Positions 1 through 8,764 of a DNA stretch of 64,000 bases are shown in pieces (position 1 is the first letter of the stretch; every line of letters starts with the position of its first letter). Both the position numbers and the translations under genes were made by a program. Under the pieces are notes generated by a model. That model did no database searches. It was not told the DNA's origin and worked only from the letters and a program-made list of their open reading frames with translations. Source of the DNA: Microbacterium hibisci (GTDB lineage Bacteria > Actinomycetota > Actinomycetes > Actinomycetales > Microbacteriaceae); contig NZ_JADIJC010000006.1 in NCBI RefSeq assembly GCF_015278255.1, positions 62,001 through 126,000 of the forward strand, in the 5' to 3' direction.

Positions 1-1
1 G

Positions 2-685
2 GCCGTGCTGGCGGCGCTGGAGCAGATCGCCGAGTGGATCTCGGCTCCCTCCACCCTCGCCACCCTCGGCGGCGGCGTGCTCGCTGTCGGCGTCGGCTTC
101 ATCGCTGCGATCTCGGCGAGCTTCATCGTGATCGCTCTGACGCTCTACTTCCTCGCCGCGCTCACTGCGGCCAAGCGCGCGCTCTACGCCCTCGCTCCCG
201 CCCGCAACCGCCCGCGGCTGGAGGATCTGACCGAGCGGATCACCGACTCGGTCGGCAGTGCGCTCATCGGCTCGGTCATCCTGTCATCGATCAACGCTGC
301 CGTGGTCTTCGTCCTTCACGTGGTGATCCAGTTGCCGTTCCCGGCCCTCATGGCGGTGATCGCGTTCGTGGTGACGCTCATCCCGCTGTTCGGCTCGGTG
401 ATCTTCTGGATCTTCGCGTCGATCATCGCGCTGTTCACGAGTCCCACCCAGGCGCTCATCTTCTTCATCGCGTATCTGGTCTACATCCAGATCGAGTCGT
501 ACGTCGTCAGCCCGCGCGTCATGAACAAGGCGATCGAGATCCCCGCGGCCCTCGTGCTCATCGGCGCGCTCGCCGGCGGCGCGCTCGCCGGGATCGTCGG
601 CGTCCTGGTCGCCCTGCCCGTGATGGCCTCGATCCTGCTGATCATCCGCGAGGTCGTTGTCCCCCGCCAGGACCTCAAGGTCTGA
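2..685 (+). CDS. AI-2E family transporter, C-terminal part (cut by window start)
   Basis: The reading frame is open from the first bases, so the gene begins upstream of the window; about 228 codons are visible against roughly 350 in the family. At least four hydrophobic segments are visible, including a long glycine/alanine-rich one near the end that is typical of the AI-2E/PerM (PF01594) fold. Family members are inner-membrane exporters; only some have been tied to autoinducer-2 and others to ions, so the substrate is unknown. The gene ends in TGA at 683-685 and is followed by a terminator-like palindrome. The family call is by recognition of the C-terminal half only. Confidence 0.8.
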   Translation, partial: AVLAALEQIAEWISAPSTLATLGGGVLAVGVGFIAAISASFIVIALTLYFLAALTAAKRALYALAPARNRPRLEDLTERITDSVGSALIGSVILSSINAAVVFVLHVVIQLPFPALMAVIAFVVTLIPLFGSVIFWIFASIIALFTSPTQALIFFIAYLVYIQIESYVVSPRVMNKAIEIPAALVLIGALAGGALAGIVGVLVALPVMASILLIIREVVVPRQDLKV

Positions 686-695
686 CCCCCGGCCG

Positions 696-760
696 CACGT
701 GCTGCCCTTTCCTGCACCTGCCGCGTCGGCCGACGCAGCGGGCGCAGGAAACTGCAGCAG
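696..760 (+). terminator. Terminator-like palindrome, copy 1 of a repeated type
   Basis: An imperfect hairpin lies just after the AI-2E stop codon. The left arm runs about 701-724 and the right arm about 736-760, with the core TTTCCTGC / GCAGGAAA perfectly paired. The segment 696-716 recurs with one mismatch at 51740-51760, also downstream of a plus-strand gene. It probably ends transcription, but it could be a small dispersed palindromic repeat. Confidence 0.5.
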
Positions 761-786
761 TCGTCCGGGATCGAGAACGAGAAGGG

Positions 787-815
787 GACGGATGCCGGGG
801 CCCGCGGCATCCGTC
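787..815. terminator. GGATGCC-type palindrome between convergent genes
   Basis: Perfect 10-bp arms GACGGATGCC / GGCATCCGTC enclose a GC-rich loop. It sits between the convergent AI-2E transporter and cardiolipin synthase genes, so it probably serves as a bidirectional terminator. Confidence 0.6.
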
Positions 816-825
816 GCCGAAGGCC

Positions 826-2301
826 TCAGTTGAGGGCGGAGGTGAGCCGCATCAGGCCGTCGAGGAAGGTGGCCTTGCCGGGCTCGCGCCGCCACTCCTC
901 GAGCGTGAGCTCGCGGCCGGCGTCGCGGTAGGCCTGCTCGACCTCGCGCATGCCGGCGACGAACGACTCGCCGCGGACCATGAGCGAGACCTCGCTGTTG
1001 AGGCTGAACGAGCGGATGTCCATGTTGCTCGAGCCGATGACGGCGATGTCGTCGTCGATCGAGAAGTGCTTCGAGTGCAGGATGAACGGCGCGGGGTAGA
1101 GGAAGATGCGTACGCCCGCCTCGAGCAGCGCGGAGTAGTACGAGCGCTGCGCGTGCCACACCATGAACTGGTCGCCGATCTCGGAGACGAACAGCTGCAC
1201 CTCGAGGCCGCGCTGGCAGGCGCTCGTGATGGCGTAGACCATCGCCTCGTCGGGCACGAAGTACGGGCTCGTCAGGATGACCTTCTCGGTCGCGCCGTAG
1301 ATGAGCGACAGGAACAGCCGCAGGTTGTTCTCGGTGTCGTACCCCGGTCCCGACGGCACCACCTGGCACAGCAGCGCGTCAGGCGAACTCGACACCGGCA
1401 GCTGCGCGGGGGGCACCTGAGCGATCTGCGACAGGTCCTCGCCCGTCTCGATGAGCCAGTCCGACAGGAAGACCGAGTTGACGGATGCCACGACCGGCCC
1501 GGTCAGCCGCGTCATGAGCTCCTGCCACTTGAGGCCGCGCTTGATGTTCTTGGGCGATTCGTAGTCGCGGGCGATGAGATTCTGCGAGCCCATGAAGCCC
1601 ACGCGCCCGTCGACCACGACGATCTTGCGGTGGTTGCGCAGGTCGGGGCGCTGGTACTTGCCCCTGAACGGCTCGACGGGCAGCATCCACGCCCAGGTCA
1701 CCCCGATGCGGTCGAGCTCGGCCAGCATCGCCTTGCACCCCGGGACCTTCTTGGTTGCGACGTAGTCGGCGAGCAGGCGCACCGTGACGCCGCGCGCGAC
1801 CGCGCGCTCCATCGCGGCGAAGAACCCGCGCGTGGTGTCATCCCACCCGACGATGAAGAACTCGATGTGCACGAAGTCCTTCGCGGTGTCGAGCTCGGCG
1901 GCCATCGCGTCGATCGACTCCTGATAATGCGGCAGGAGCGTGGCCTCGTTGCCGGAAGACGCGGGCAGGGCGGTGAGCGTTTGGTTCTGCTGCACGACGC
2001 GCTGGAACCACCGCGGCCACGCGGCATCCGTCTCGGAGAGCCCTCTCTCGGAGACTCTGCTGCGGATGATCCCGTCGATCCGAGCCTGCTCCGCTCGTCG
2101 CCGCTGCGGCAGCCGGACGTTGCCGATGACGAGGTACAGCACGACGCCGACGCCCGGCAGCACGACGATGAGCAGGATCCACGCCATCGCGGCCGTGGGC
2201 TTTCGTCCGCGGGGGATCACGATGAGCGCGGTGATCACGATCGCGGCGTGCACGAGCGCCGCGAGCGACCAGGTCAGGTTGGCGAGAAAACCGGAGTCCA
2301 C
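826..2301 (-). CDS. cls: Cardiolipin synthase (phospholipase D superfamily)
   Basis: Predicted 491-aa membrane enzyme that joins phosphatidyl groups to make cardiolipin. Two N-terminal transmembrane segments (about residues 10-30 and 40-60) precede two PLD domains. The first HKD motif reads HRKIVVVDG (His224, Lys226, Asp231); the second, HSKHFSIDDD, is near residue 405. The GTG at 2301 is chosen because it starts the protein directly before the first membrane segment. The frame stays open upstream through the tandem repeats at 2329-2560, but that extension is repeat-encoded and not family-like. Length matches bacterial ClsA-type enzymes. Confidence 0.93.
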   Translation of the reverse strand: MDSGFLANLTWSLAALVHAAIVITALIVIPRGRKPTAAMAWILLIVVLPGVGVVLYLVIGNVRLPQRRRAEQARIDGIIRSRVSERGLSETDAAWPRWFQRVVQQNQTLTALPASSGNEATLLPHYQESIDAMAAELDTAKDFVHIEFFIVGWDDTTRGFFAAMERAVARGVTVRLLADYVATKKVPGCKAMLAELDRIGVTWAWMLPVEPFRGKYQRPDLRNHRKIVVVDGRVGFMGSQNLIARDYESPKNIKRGLKWQELMTRLTGPVVASVNSVFLSDWLIETGEDLSQIAQVPPAQLPVSSSPDALLCQVVPSGPGYDTENNLRLFLSLIYGATEKVILTSPYFVPDEAMVYAITSACQRGLEVQLFVSEIGDQFMVWHAQRSYYSALLEAGVRIFLYPAPFILHSKHFSIDDDIAVIGSSNMDIRSFSLNSEVSLMVRGESFVAGMREVEQAYRDAGRELTLEEWRREPGKATFLDGLMRLTSALN

Positions 2302-2328
2302 GGGGCAAGTGTGGCACCGTTGCGCCGT

Positions 2329-2560
2329 CGACACGGTGATCGCCGCCGACACGGCGATCCGCCGACACTGCGACGTATCGGCACGGCCCTGCGCCGACAC
2401 GGCGACGTATCGACACGGCGATCCGCCGACACTGCGACGTATCGGCACGGCCCTGCGCCGACACGGCGACGTATCGACGCGGCGAGCCGGCGCCGACGCG
2501 GCGATCCGGTGTCGACACGGCGAGTCACCGACACGGCGATCCGCCGTCGGCCGGCCGTCG
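2329..2560. repeat. Tandem repeat block with a 64-bp perfect duplication
   Basis: Two identical 64-bp units lie head to tail at 2348-2411 and 2412-2475. The block also contains about eight copies of the short word CGACACGGCGA or a one-base variant, some followed by CGTATCG, spaced irregularly from 2329 to about 2540. It fills the intergenic space between cls and the FGE gene, upstream of both the cls start and the FGE stop. No gene is visible inside it; open frames there are simply repeat translations. Confidence 0.9.
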
Positions 2561-2595
2561 CCGGGGTGAGCCCCCGGCGACTCGAGACGAAGCGG

Positions 2596-3510
2596 TCAGG
2601 CGTCGGCGGCGCAGCGGAAGCCGATGTGCGACATGCCGGTGTCCTCGGCCTGGGGGGAGCGGGCGGCGGGCCGGAAGCGCAGGCAGTAGTCCGGCGAGCA
2701 GAGGTGCGACCCGCCCTTCAGCACCCGGCGCGGGATCGCGGGGAAGCCCTCCTGCGCGCTCGCCGCTGCGAGCAGGTTGGCGCGCTTGCCGGCGTCGACG
2801 GGCTTGTCCGACAGGCGCAGATGGCGGGGCGTGTAGTAGTCGGTCGTCCACTCCCACACGTTGCCGGTCATGTCGTAGAGGCCGTACCCGTTGGGGGCGT
2901 ACGAGCCGACGGGTGCGGCATCCCCCACCCCCTGGTTGTCGTACGGAAAGCGCCCGAGCCACGAGTTCGCCTGCGCCGTCCCGCCCGGGTAGGGCTCGTC
3001 GCCCCACGCGAAACGCCGGCCCTCGAGGCCGCCGCGGGCCGCGTACTCGTGCTCGGTCTCGGTCGGCAGGCGCAGCCCTGCCCACTCGGCATACGCGGTC
3101 GCGTCTTCGAAGGCGATGTGGACGACCGGATGCCGCAGCCGCTCGTCGATCGACGACTCCGGTCCGAACGGCCGACGCCACGACGCCCCGGGCTGCCAGC
3201 GCCACCAGTTGCGCCAGTCGCGGAGGTCGACGGGGCCCGCCGTCGGAGTGAACACCATCGCGCCCGGCACGAGGTCGGCGGGGTCGGCGCCGGGGAAGTT
3301 CGCCGGATCGAGCTCCCGCTCGGCGACGGTCACGTACCCGGTGTCGTCGACGAACGCGGCGTACTGCTCGTTCGTCACGGCGTACCGGTCGATGCGGAAC
3401 GGCGCGACCTCCCGTTCGTGCACCGGCTGCTCGTCGGGGTAGAACTCGTCCGACCCCATGCGGAACACGCCGCCCTCGAGGAGCACCAGGTCGTGGGTCG
3501 CGGCAGTCAC
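2596..3510 (-). CDS. Formylglycine-generating enzyme (SUMF1/FGE family)
   Basis: A 304-aa protein of the FGE-sulfatase family, which oxidises a cysteine in CxPxR motifs of sulfatases to formylglycine. The C-terminal stretch GGSHLCSPDYCLRFR carries the two cysteines (Cys271 and Cys276) that bind copper and act in aerobic FGEs, which separates it from family members lacking catalysis. Other hallmarks are GGVFRMGSD near residue 13, RLPTETEHEYAARGG in the middle, and GNVWEW. The GTG at 3510 follows TACGGT by six bases (3517-3522), suggesting a leaderless transcript. No sulfatase gene lies in the window, so the client is elsewhere. Confidence 0.85.
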   Translation of the reverse strand: MTAATHDLVLLEGGVFRMGSDEFYPDEQPVHEREVAPFRIDRYAVTNEQYAAFVDDTGYVTVAERELDPANFPGADPADLVPGAMVFTPTAGPVDLRDWRNWWRWQPGASWRRPFGPESSIDERLRHPVVHIAFEDATAYAEWAGLRLPTETEHEYAARGGLEGRRFAWGDEPYPGGTAQANSWLGRFPYDNQGVGDAAPVGSYAPNGYGLYDMTGNVWEWTTDYYTPRHLRLSDKPVDAGKRANLLAAASAQEGFPAIPRRVLKGGSHLCSPDYCLRFRPAARSPQAEDTGMSHIGFRCAADA

Positions 3511-3547
3511 CGATCCACCGTAGCCCGGCCTCGCCGGGGGCGCTTGG

Positions 3548-3640
3548 GTGAGGTCTGCGACCGGGGGTGAGCTCGGCGGCGGGGGGTGAGCTCGGCGGCC
3601 GGGAGTGGGCTCGGCGACCGGGGGGTGAGCTCAGCGGCCG
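3548..3640. repeat. Short degenerate tandem repeat (about 20-24 bp unit)
   Basis: Four to five imperfect copies of GGTGAGCTCGGCGGCCGGG lie between the FGE gene and the GAP-family gene. There is no coding signal. The last copy overlaps the region just before the stop codon of the GAP-family gene. Confidence 0.7.
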
Positions 3641-3644
3641 GTGA

Positions 3645-4316
3645 TCAGAACGAGCCGATGCCCTTGCCGATGAGCGAGACGCCGATCACGAGCAGCAGCA
3701 CGGCCATGATGACCGCGTTCTCCTTCGCGAGCCACACGCGCAACGCCTCGAGCGGGCCGCGGAGCTTCTCGGCGGCGATGAGGTACCCGACGACCGGAAC
3801 GAGGACGGTGGATGCCGCGATCAGCGTGAAGATCGCGATCACCAGCACGATCGAGCCCACGTCGAGACCTGCCGACCCGATGTCGACGCCCGCGCCGGCG
3901 GCCATGAGCAGGTTCTTCGGGTTGATGGCGGAGAGGAGGAAGCCGAGGCCGAACGCCACCGGGAAGGTGACCTTGTCGATCGCCTGCATCCACTTCGGCA
4001 TCGAGGGCTCCTCGCCCGCCTTCGGGCGACCGCGCCACTGGCGGACGGCGAGGAGCAGCAGCAGCGCGCCGAGGACCAGCTGGATCACGCCCTGGACCGG
4101 CTTCGATGCGTCGGGGTCGCTCGCGGGCAGCACCGACGACAGGAGCGTGAACACCGCCACGGCGACGACGATCCCGACGACCCAGCCCAGGAGGAACCCG
4201 ACGCTCGTCACCCGTGCCTTCGGCGAGAGCAGCATGAGGATCGCCGCGATGATCGGGATCGGGCTGATCGCCACGCCCAGGGCGAGGGGAAGGATCTCTC
4301 CGATGACGGCGCCCAT
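3645..4316 (-). CDS. GAP family membrane protein (Sap/SfLAP-like)
   Basis: A 223-aa protein with about six hydrophobic segments and the opening typical of GAP/Sap proteins (LALGVAISPIPIIA), plus AINPKNLLMAAGAG in the middle, a feature shared with LysE-like exporters. Mycobacterial relatives assist glycolipid export, but the substrate here cannot be told. The ATG at 4316 has a good ribosome-binding site (AGGAGG about 8 bases upstream). Confidence 0.8.
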   Translation of the reverse strand: MGAVIGEILPLALGVAISPIPIIAAILMLLSPKARVTSVGFLLGWVVGIVVAVAVFTLLSSVLPASDPDASKPVQGVIQLVLGALLLLLAVRQWRGRPKAGEEPSMPKWMQAIDKVTFPVAFGLGFLLSAINPKNLLMAAGAGVDIGSAGLDVGSIVLVIAIFTLIAASTVLVPVVGYLIAAEKLRGPLEALRVWLAKENAVIMAVLLLVIGVSLIGKGIGSF

Positions 4317-4478
4317 GGGCGTGCCTCCTGGGGTTCGAGCGATACCGGCCCGGCTACCGTACCGGTCGTCGGCGGGCCGGCGGGCTCGACGCGCTCGTCG
4401 CAGACGTTGAGCTCCACAGTCGCTTTCGGTGCCCGTGCGGCGGCTCGACCCGCCGCCTCGGATGGGCGAGCGCGCGGG

Positions 4479-5330
4479 TCAGCCGGCGTTGATCCGGTCG
4501 CGCCACTCGAGCAGCGGCTTCAGCGGCGACAGGTCGTAGTCGGGGCCGTCGATCGCCGGGATGATGAGACGGAATCCGAGGTCGTACAGGCGGGAGGCGG
4601 CATCCGTCCCCTCCAGCAGCGGGCCGAAGCCGCGCACGGTGTAGCCCGTCGACAGCTCGATGCTCGACGGTTCGCGGCCCTCGCGCGCGCACCACTCGTG
4701 CAGCACGCCGATCTTGCGGCCGACATCGGCGAGCGGCGTGAAGGTGTGCCAGATGTCGGCATGCTGGGCGACGAGGCGGAGCGTCTTGCGCTCGCCCTGG
4801 CCCCCGATGAGGATCGGGATCCGCCGGGTCGGCGCGGGGTTGAGACGGTCCCAGCGCGCACGCACGCGGGGGAGATCCTCGGCAAGGGCGTCGAGCCGCG
4901 AGCCGACCGTGCCGAACTCGTAGCCGTAACCGTCGTAGTCGCGCTCGGCCCACCCCGAGCCGGTGCCGAAGATGAACCGGCCCGTCCCCGTCGCGCGGGC
5001 GCTGATGTGGTCGACGGTCCGGGCCATGTCGGCCTGCAGGTCGGGGTTGCGGTACGAGCTGCAGTTGACGAGCGGACCGAACTCGACCCGCTCGGTCTGC
5101 TCGGCCATCGCCGCGAGCACGGTCCACGCCTCGAAGTGCTCGGCCTCGAACGGCTCGGTGAGCGGGAAGAAGTGGTCCCAGTTGAAGATCACGTCGACGC
5201 CGAGGTCCTCGGCGCGCAGCACCGCGTCGCGGTACCGCGCGTACGACCCGTGCTGCGGCGCGAGCTGCACGCCGATTCGCAAGCGGCGATGGGCGGCGGG
5301 ATGGGCGGACGGATGCCTCGAATCGGTCAC
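4479..5330 (-). CDS. LLM-class F420-dependent oxidoreductase
   Basis: A 283-aa luciferase-like monooxygenase fold protein. RIGVQLAPQHGSY starts the first beta strand, FGTGSGWAERDYDGYG matches the F420-type subfamily, and IPILIGGQGERKTL is the conserved late strand. It is expected to use reduced or oxidised deazaflavin F420; the substrate is unknown. GTG start at 5330, only 12 bp after the stop of the upstream hypothetical gene, so the two are probably co-transcribed. Confidence 0.85.
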   Translation of the reverse strand: MTDSRHPSAHPAAHRRLRIGVQLAPQHGSYARYRDAVLRAEDLGVDVIFNWDHFFPLTEPFEAEHFEAWTVLAAMAEQTERVEFGPLVNCSSYRNPDLQADMARTVDHISARATGTGRFIFGTGSGWAERDYDGYGYEFGTVGSRLDALAEDLPRVRARWDRLNPAPTRRIPILIGGQGERKTLRLVAQHADIWHTFTPLADVGRKIGVLHEWCAREGREPSSIELSTGYTVRGFGPLLEGTDAASRLYDLGFRLIIPAIDGPDYDLSPLKPLLEWRDRINAG

Positions 5331-5342
5331 GTCCGGAGTCTT

Positions 5343-5993
5343 TCAGTTCCGCGGCTCGATGCGGAGGACCTCGGGCGACTCGCCGACGCTGAGGTCGTCC
5401 ACGACCCGGAGCGTGCGGGCGAGGTCGTCGACGCTGCCGATGACGGTGCCGAAGCGGCCGCGGTCGGAGCACACGGCGGTCACGGTGACGAAGTGCGTGC
5501 CCGTGTCCCACGTGTAGGTCGCGAACGGCGGCGTGCGCGGGTCGGCGGGGAGCGACATCTCGAGTTTCTCGCCGACGCCCAGGTAGGGGTTCCGGAACGA
5601 CTCGGTGTCGTCGTACTCCATCGGCATCATGGCCCGCGCGGCGCGGAGGTCGTTCGTCGCCTGCTGGATCTGCGCCATCACGACGACGAGCTCGGCGTCG
5701 GCCTTCCACACCCACACCAGCACGCGGCCGGCGGCCTTGCGCATCAGGAGCGGTGCGGCCTGGCTCATCGCCCACGCGGCGAACGCGCTGCCACGGCGCG
5801 GCTCGGCGCCGGCGGCGCCGGTGGCGCCGGTCACGGCCGGCGTCGTCGATCCGGCCAGACCGCCCATGGCGGATCCGGCCTGGCCGAGCAGCATCCGGAT
5901 CGCCGCCTTGCGGTGGCGGCGGCCGCGGAAGCCGAGCGACTCGGTCACGGGCACCCAGAGGTTGGGGTCGGCGTCGGCCTGCAGTCGGGGCAT
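5343..5993 (-). CDS. Conserved-type hypothetical protein
   Basis: A 216-aa protein that I do not recognise. It opens with a basic region (residues about 20-40, GRRHRKAAIRMLLGQ), followed by an alanine/glycine-rich stretch and a soluble C-terminal half. ATG at 5993 follows TACGCT by six bases, so the transcript is probably leaderless, and the gene leads a two-gene operon with the F420-type oxidoreductase. The frame extends far upstream opposite the glycosyltransferases, but that part is a shadow. Confidence 0.7.
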   Translation of the reverse strand: MPRLQADADPNLWVPVTESLGFRGRRHRKAAIRMLLGQAGSAMGGLAGSTTPAVTGATGAAGAEPRRGSAFAAWAMSQAAPLLMRKAAGRVLVWVWKADAELVVVMAQIQQATNDLRAARAMMPMEYDDTESFRNPYLGVGEKLEMSLPADPRTPPFATYTWDTGTHFVTVTAVCSDRGRFGTVIGSVDDLARTLRVVDDLSVGESPEVLRIEPRN

Positions 5994-6119
5994 GCGACCA
6001 GCGTACGTGCCGCGTCCCGCGCGTTCCTGAGGAGGGCCCGGAAACCGCTCCGGTACAGTGGATGCCGCGCGGCGACCAGCCGCTGCCGCGCGCCCGCCGC
6101 ACAGACAGGCCCCAACCCC

Positions 6120-7337
6120 GTGACCGATCCTGCGACGCCCGACGACACCCACGCCGACGCCGCGAGTCCTGCTCCGCTGAAGATCCTGATCGGCGCAGAC
6201 ACGTTCCTCCCCCATGTGAACGGCGCCGCCCGCTTCGCCGAGCGCCTCGCCGCGGGACTGGTCTCGCGCGGCCACGACGTCCATGTGATGGCTCCGAGCA
6301 AGACGCACCGCGAGCACGGCACCTTCACCGAGGTGATCGAGGGGCAGCCGATGACCATGCACCGGCTCCCGTCGTGGCGCTGGTACCCGCACGACTGGCT
6401 CACCTTCGTGATGCCGTTCCGCTCGAAGCACTACGCCCGCCGCGTGCTCGACGAGGTGAAGCCCGACGTCGTGCACATCCAGTCCCACATCGTGATCGGA
6501 CGCGGACTGTCGCGCGAGGCCGCGAAGCGCGGCATCCCGATCGTCGCCACCAATCACGTCATGGCCGAGAACATCCTCGACTTCACGACGCTGCCCGAGG
6601 TTTTGAACAAGCGGTTCGTGAAGATCGCGTGGGCCGACGCCAAGCGCACGTTCGACCTCACTCGCGCCGTCACCACGCCGACGCGCAAGGCCGCGGACTT
6701 CCTCGAGGCGACCATCGACATCGAGAACGTGATCCCGGTCAGCTGCGGCATCGACGCGGCGAACTACGCGGCCGATCTCACGCCGCGCGACGCGCACCGC
6801 ATCGTGTTCGTCGGTCGCCTGACGACCGAGAAGCAGATCGACGTCATCCTGCGGGCGATCGCGAAGCTCGACCCGGCGCTCGACGTGCGCTTCGACATCG
6901 TGGGCAGCGGCGATCAGCGCCGCAACCTTGAGCAGGTGACGTCCGAGCTGGGCCTGAAGGATCGCGTGCACTTCCACGGGCACACCACCGACGACGAGCT
7001 GCGGTCGTTCCTCACGAACGCGAGCGTGTTCGCGATCGCGTCGATCGCCGAGCTGCAGTCGATCGCGACGATGGAGGCGATGGCCTCGGGACTCCCGATC
7101 GTCGCCGCCGACGCCGTCGCCCTGCCGCACCTCGTGCACGACGGCGAGAACGGCTATCTGTTCCGTCCGGGCGACGTCGACGATCTGGTCGACAAGCTCA
7201 CGACCGTGCTGACGCAGTCGCCCGAGGAGCGCGCCCGCATGCAGCGGGCATCGCTGGAGGGCGTCAAGGTGCACGACATGCGCCGCACGCTCGACACCTT
7301 CGAGGCGCTGTACCGCGACGAGCCGCTGCCGGTGTAG
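6120..7337 (+). CDS. Glycosyltransferase family 4
   Basis: A 405-aa GT-B glycosyltransferase. The N-terminal Rossmann domain opens with ILIGADTFLPHVNGAARFAERL; the C-terminal nucleotide-sugar domain contains FVGRLTTEKQIDV and SIAELQSIATMEAMASGLPIVA, where the second Glu of the EX7E signature is visible. The pattern resembles actinobacterial mannosyl/glucosyltransferases acting on lipid acceptors (MgtA/PimB-like), but the acceptor is not determinable. GTG start at 6120, after which the first 15 residues are a disordered acidic leader. It is followed after 3 bp by a second GT4 gene, so they form an operon. Confidence 0.85.
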   Translation: MTDPATPDDTHADAASPAPLKILIGADTFLPHVNGAARFAERLAAGLVSRGHDVHVMAPSKTHREHGTFTEVIEGQPMTMHRLPSWRWYPHDWLTFVMPFRSKHYARRVLDEVKPDVVHIQSHIVIGRGLSREAAKRGIPIVATNHVMAENILDFTTLPEVLNKRFVKIAWADAKRTFDLTRAVTTPTRKAADFLEATIDIENVIPVSCGIDAANYAADLTPRDAHRIVFVGRLTTEKQIDVILRAIAKLDPALDVRFDIVGSGDQRRNLEQVTSELGLKDRVHFHGHTTDDELRSFLTNASVFAIASIAELQSIATMEAMASGLPIVAADAVALPHLVHDGENGYLFRPGDVDDLVDKLTTVLTQSPEERARMQRASLEGVKVHDMRRTLDTFEALYRDEPLPV

Positions 7338-7340
7338 CCC

Positions 7341-8612
7341 GTGCACGTCGTGATGTTCGGCGACCAGCACGCCGAGTCGCTCGGCGGGGCCCAGGTCTCG
7401 ATGCGGCTGCAGCGTCGGTTCCTCGAGAAGGCCGGGCACACCGTCACGATGGTCGCGCCGGCGCTGCACGGCCGTCGCGCGCGGGCCGTCGCGCCCGACG
7501 CGGCGTACGTCGACCTTCCGTCCGTGCCGGTCACGGCCGATCGCGAATACTCCATGACCTGGCCGGGACGCCGGACCGATCGACGGCTGGATGCCGCGAT
7601 GGCGGCGCGCGGCCGCGTGGACGTGGTCCACATCCAGGCGGACTTCTGGGGCGCCTTCATCGGCTACCGGTTCGCTCGTCGCCACGGCATCCCGGTCGTC
7701 CACACCATGCACAACCGGCTCGATGTCGGAATCGAGGCGACCACTCCGTTCCCCAAGCTCGTGCTGCGCGCGCTGAACGCGTGGCAGCGCCGCGCGCTCG
7801 GCCGTTCGCCGCACGCGCCGGAGGAGCGGGGCCATGACGGCTGGGCGTATCAGCGCCGGTTCGCCGCGCGCGCGGCGGCCGTCACCGCCCCTTCGACCCA
7901 CTTCGCCCGCCGGCTTGAGGAGCACGGGGTTCGCCCCGGCGCGGCGGCCCTCGGCGCGGCGGCTCCGGGCCGTGAGACCGGGGTCGACGTGATCTGGAAC
8001 GGCATCGACGACGATGTCCTCGCCGAGGTGCTGTCGACTCTCCCCGCGGACCCCGCCGACGCCACGGCACCGAGGCGGCCCCGGTTCGTCTGGCTCGGGC
8101 GTATGAGCCCCGAGAAGCGCCTGCTGCCCTTCCTCGAGGCGCTCGCGGCGTCGGGCGTCGACGCCCACGTCGAGGTGATCGGCGGCGGGGGACAGCTCCG
8201 CGCGGCCCGACGCCTCGTCGAGAAGCTGCGGCCGCGCGCCGACGTGCACTTCGTGGGACGGATGCCGTACGCAGAGACGCTGAGGAGGATCGCGGCGTCC
8301 GACGCCGTGGTGCAGACGTCGATCGGCTTCGAGACGCAGGGCATGACCATCTTCGAGGCGGCGTCGCTCGGCACCCCCTCGATCGTCAGCGACCCCGACC
8401 TCGCCGCCGAGCTGGGCTCGGGATACTGGGCGGTCGGCGACGGCTCGACCGCTGATCCGTCGACCGCGGCGCTCGCCGCAGCGCTGCGGGCCGCGGCATC
8501 CGATATCGCCACCGGCACGCCCCGCGTGCCCGACCCGACCATCCGCGAGCGCTTCCGCCAGTCGTCACGAACCGCGGCGATGATCGAGGTCTACGGGCGC
8601 GTCACCGCCTGA
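7341..8612 (+). CDS. Glycosyltransferase family 4
   Basis: A 423-aa GT-B enzyme with GTG start three bases after the preceding stop codon. It begins HVVMFGDQHAESLGGAQVSMRLQ and has RFVWLGRMSPEKR and SIGFETQGMTIFEAASLGTPSIV in the nucleotide-binding half. Residues about 155-175 (SPHAPEERGHDGWAYQ) form a loop between the two domains. It probably adds a sugar to the same acceptor family as its neighbour; this is inferred only from co-location. Confidence 0.85.
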   Translation: MHVVMFGDQHAESLGGAQVSMRLQRRFLEKAGHTVTMVAPALHGRRARAVAPDAAYVDLPSVPVTADREYSMTWPGRRTDRRLDAAMAARGRVDVVHIQADFWGAFIGYRFARRHGIPVVHTMHNRLDVGIEATTPFPKLVLRALNAWQRRALGRSPHAPEERGHDGWAYQRRFAARAAAVTAPSTHFARRLEEHGVRPGAAALGAAAPGRETGVDVIWNGIDDDVLAEVLSTLPADPADATAPRRPRFVWLGRMSPEKRLLPFLEALAASGVDAHVEVIGGGGQLRAARRLVEKLRPRADVHFVGRMPYAETLRRIAASDAVVQTSIGFETQGMTIFEAASLGTPSIVSDPDLAAELGSGYWAVGDGSTADPSTAALAAALRAAASDIATGTPRVPDPTIRERFRQSSRTAAMIEVYGRVTA

Positions 8613-8630
8613 CGCGCTCGCGCTTTCCGT

Positions 8631-8689
8631 TTCGAATCGCGCACTTCGCAGTATTCGAGGGTGCCCGGCTGCAAAGTGCGCGATTCGAA
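8631..8689. terminator. Long palindrome after the GT4 pair
   Basis: Perfect 16-bp arms at 8631-8646 (TTCGAATCGCGCACTT) and 8674-8689 flank a 27-bp loop; weaker pairing extends beyond. It lies 18 bp past the second GT4 stop codon and before the minus-strand small gene, so it is probably a bidirectional terminator. The AT-containing arms differ from the GGATGCC palindromes nearby. Confidence 0.6.
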
Positions 8690-8764
8690 AAGCGGTAGGG
8701 AAGTGGGAAGTCTCACCGGGGTCGCGACCGGCGGTGGGGTCAGGAGACCGAGGCGGTTCCCGGG

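Noticed and set aside
2329-2560. CRISPR array
   Set aside because: Repeats are tandem, with irregular spacing and no unique spacers of constant length, and no cas gene is present.
34-3570. A 1178-codon open frame on the plus strand
   Set aside because: It runs antisense to cls and the FGE gene and is Arg/His/Pro-rich with no family pattern; a typical high-GC shadow frame.
5343-8249. A 968-codon minus-strand frame opposite both glycosyltransferases
   Set aside because: Only its last 216 codons (from 5993) look like protein; the rest is antisense to clear GT4 genes.
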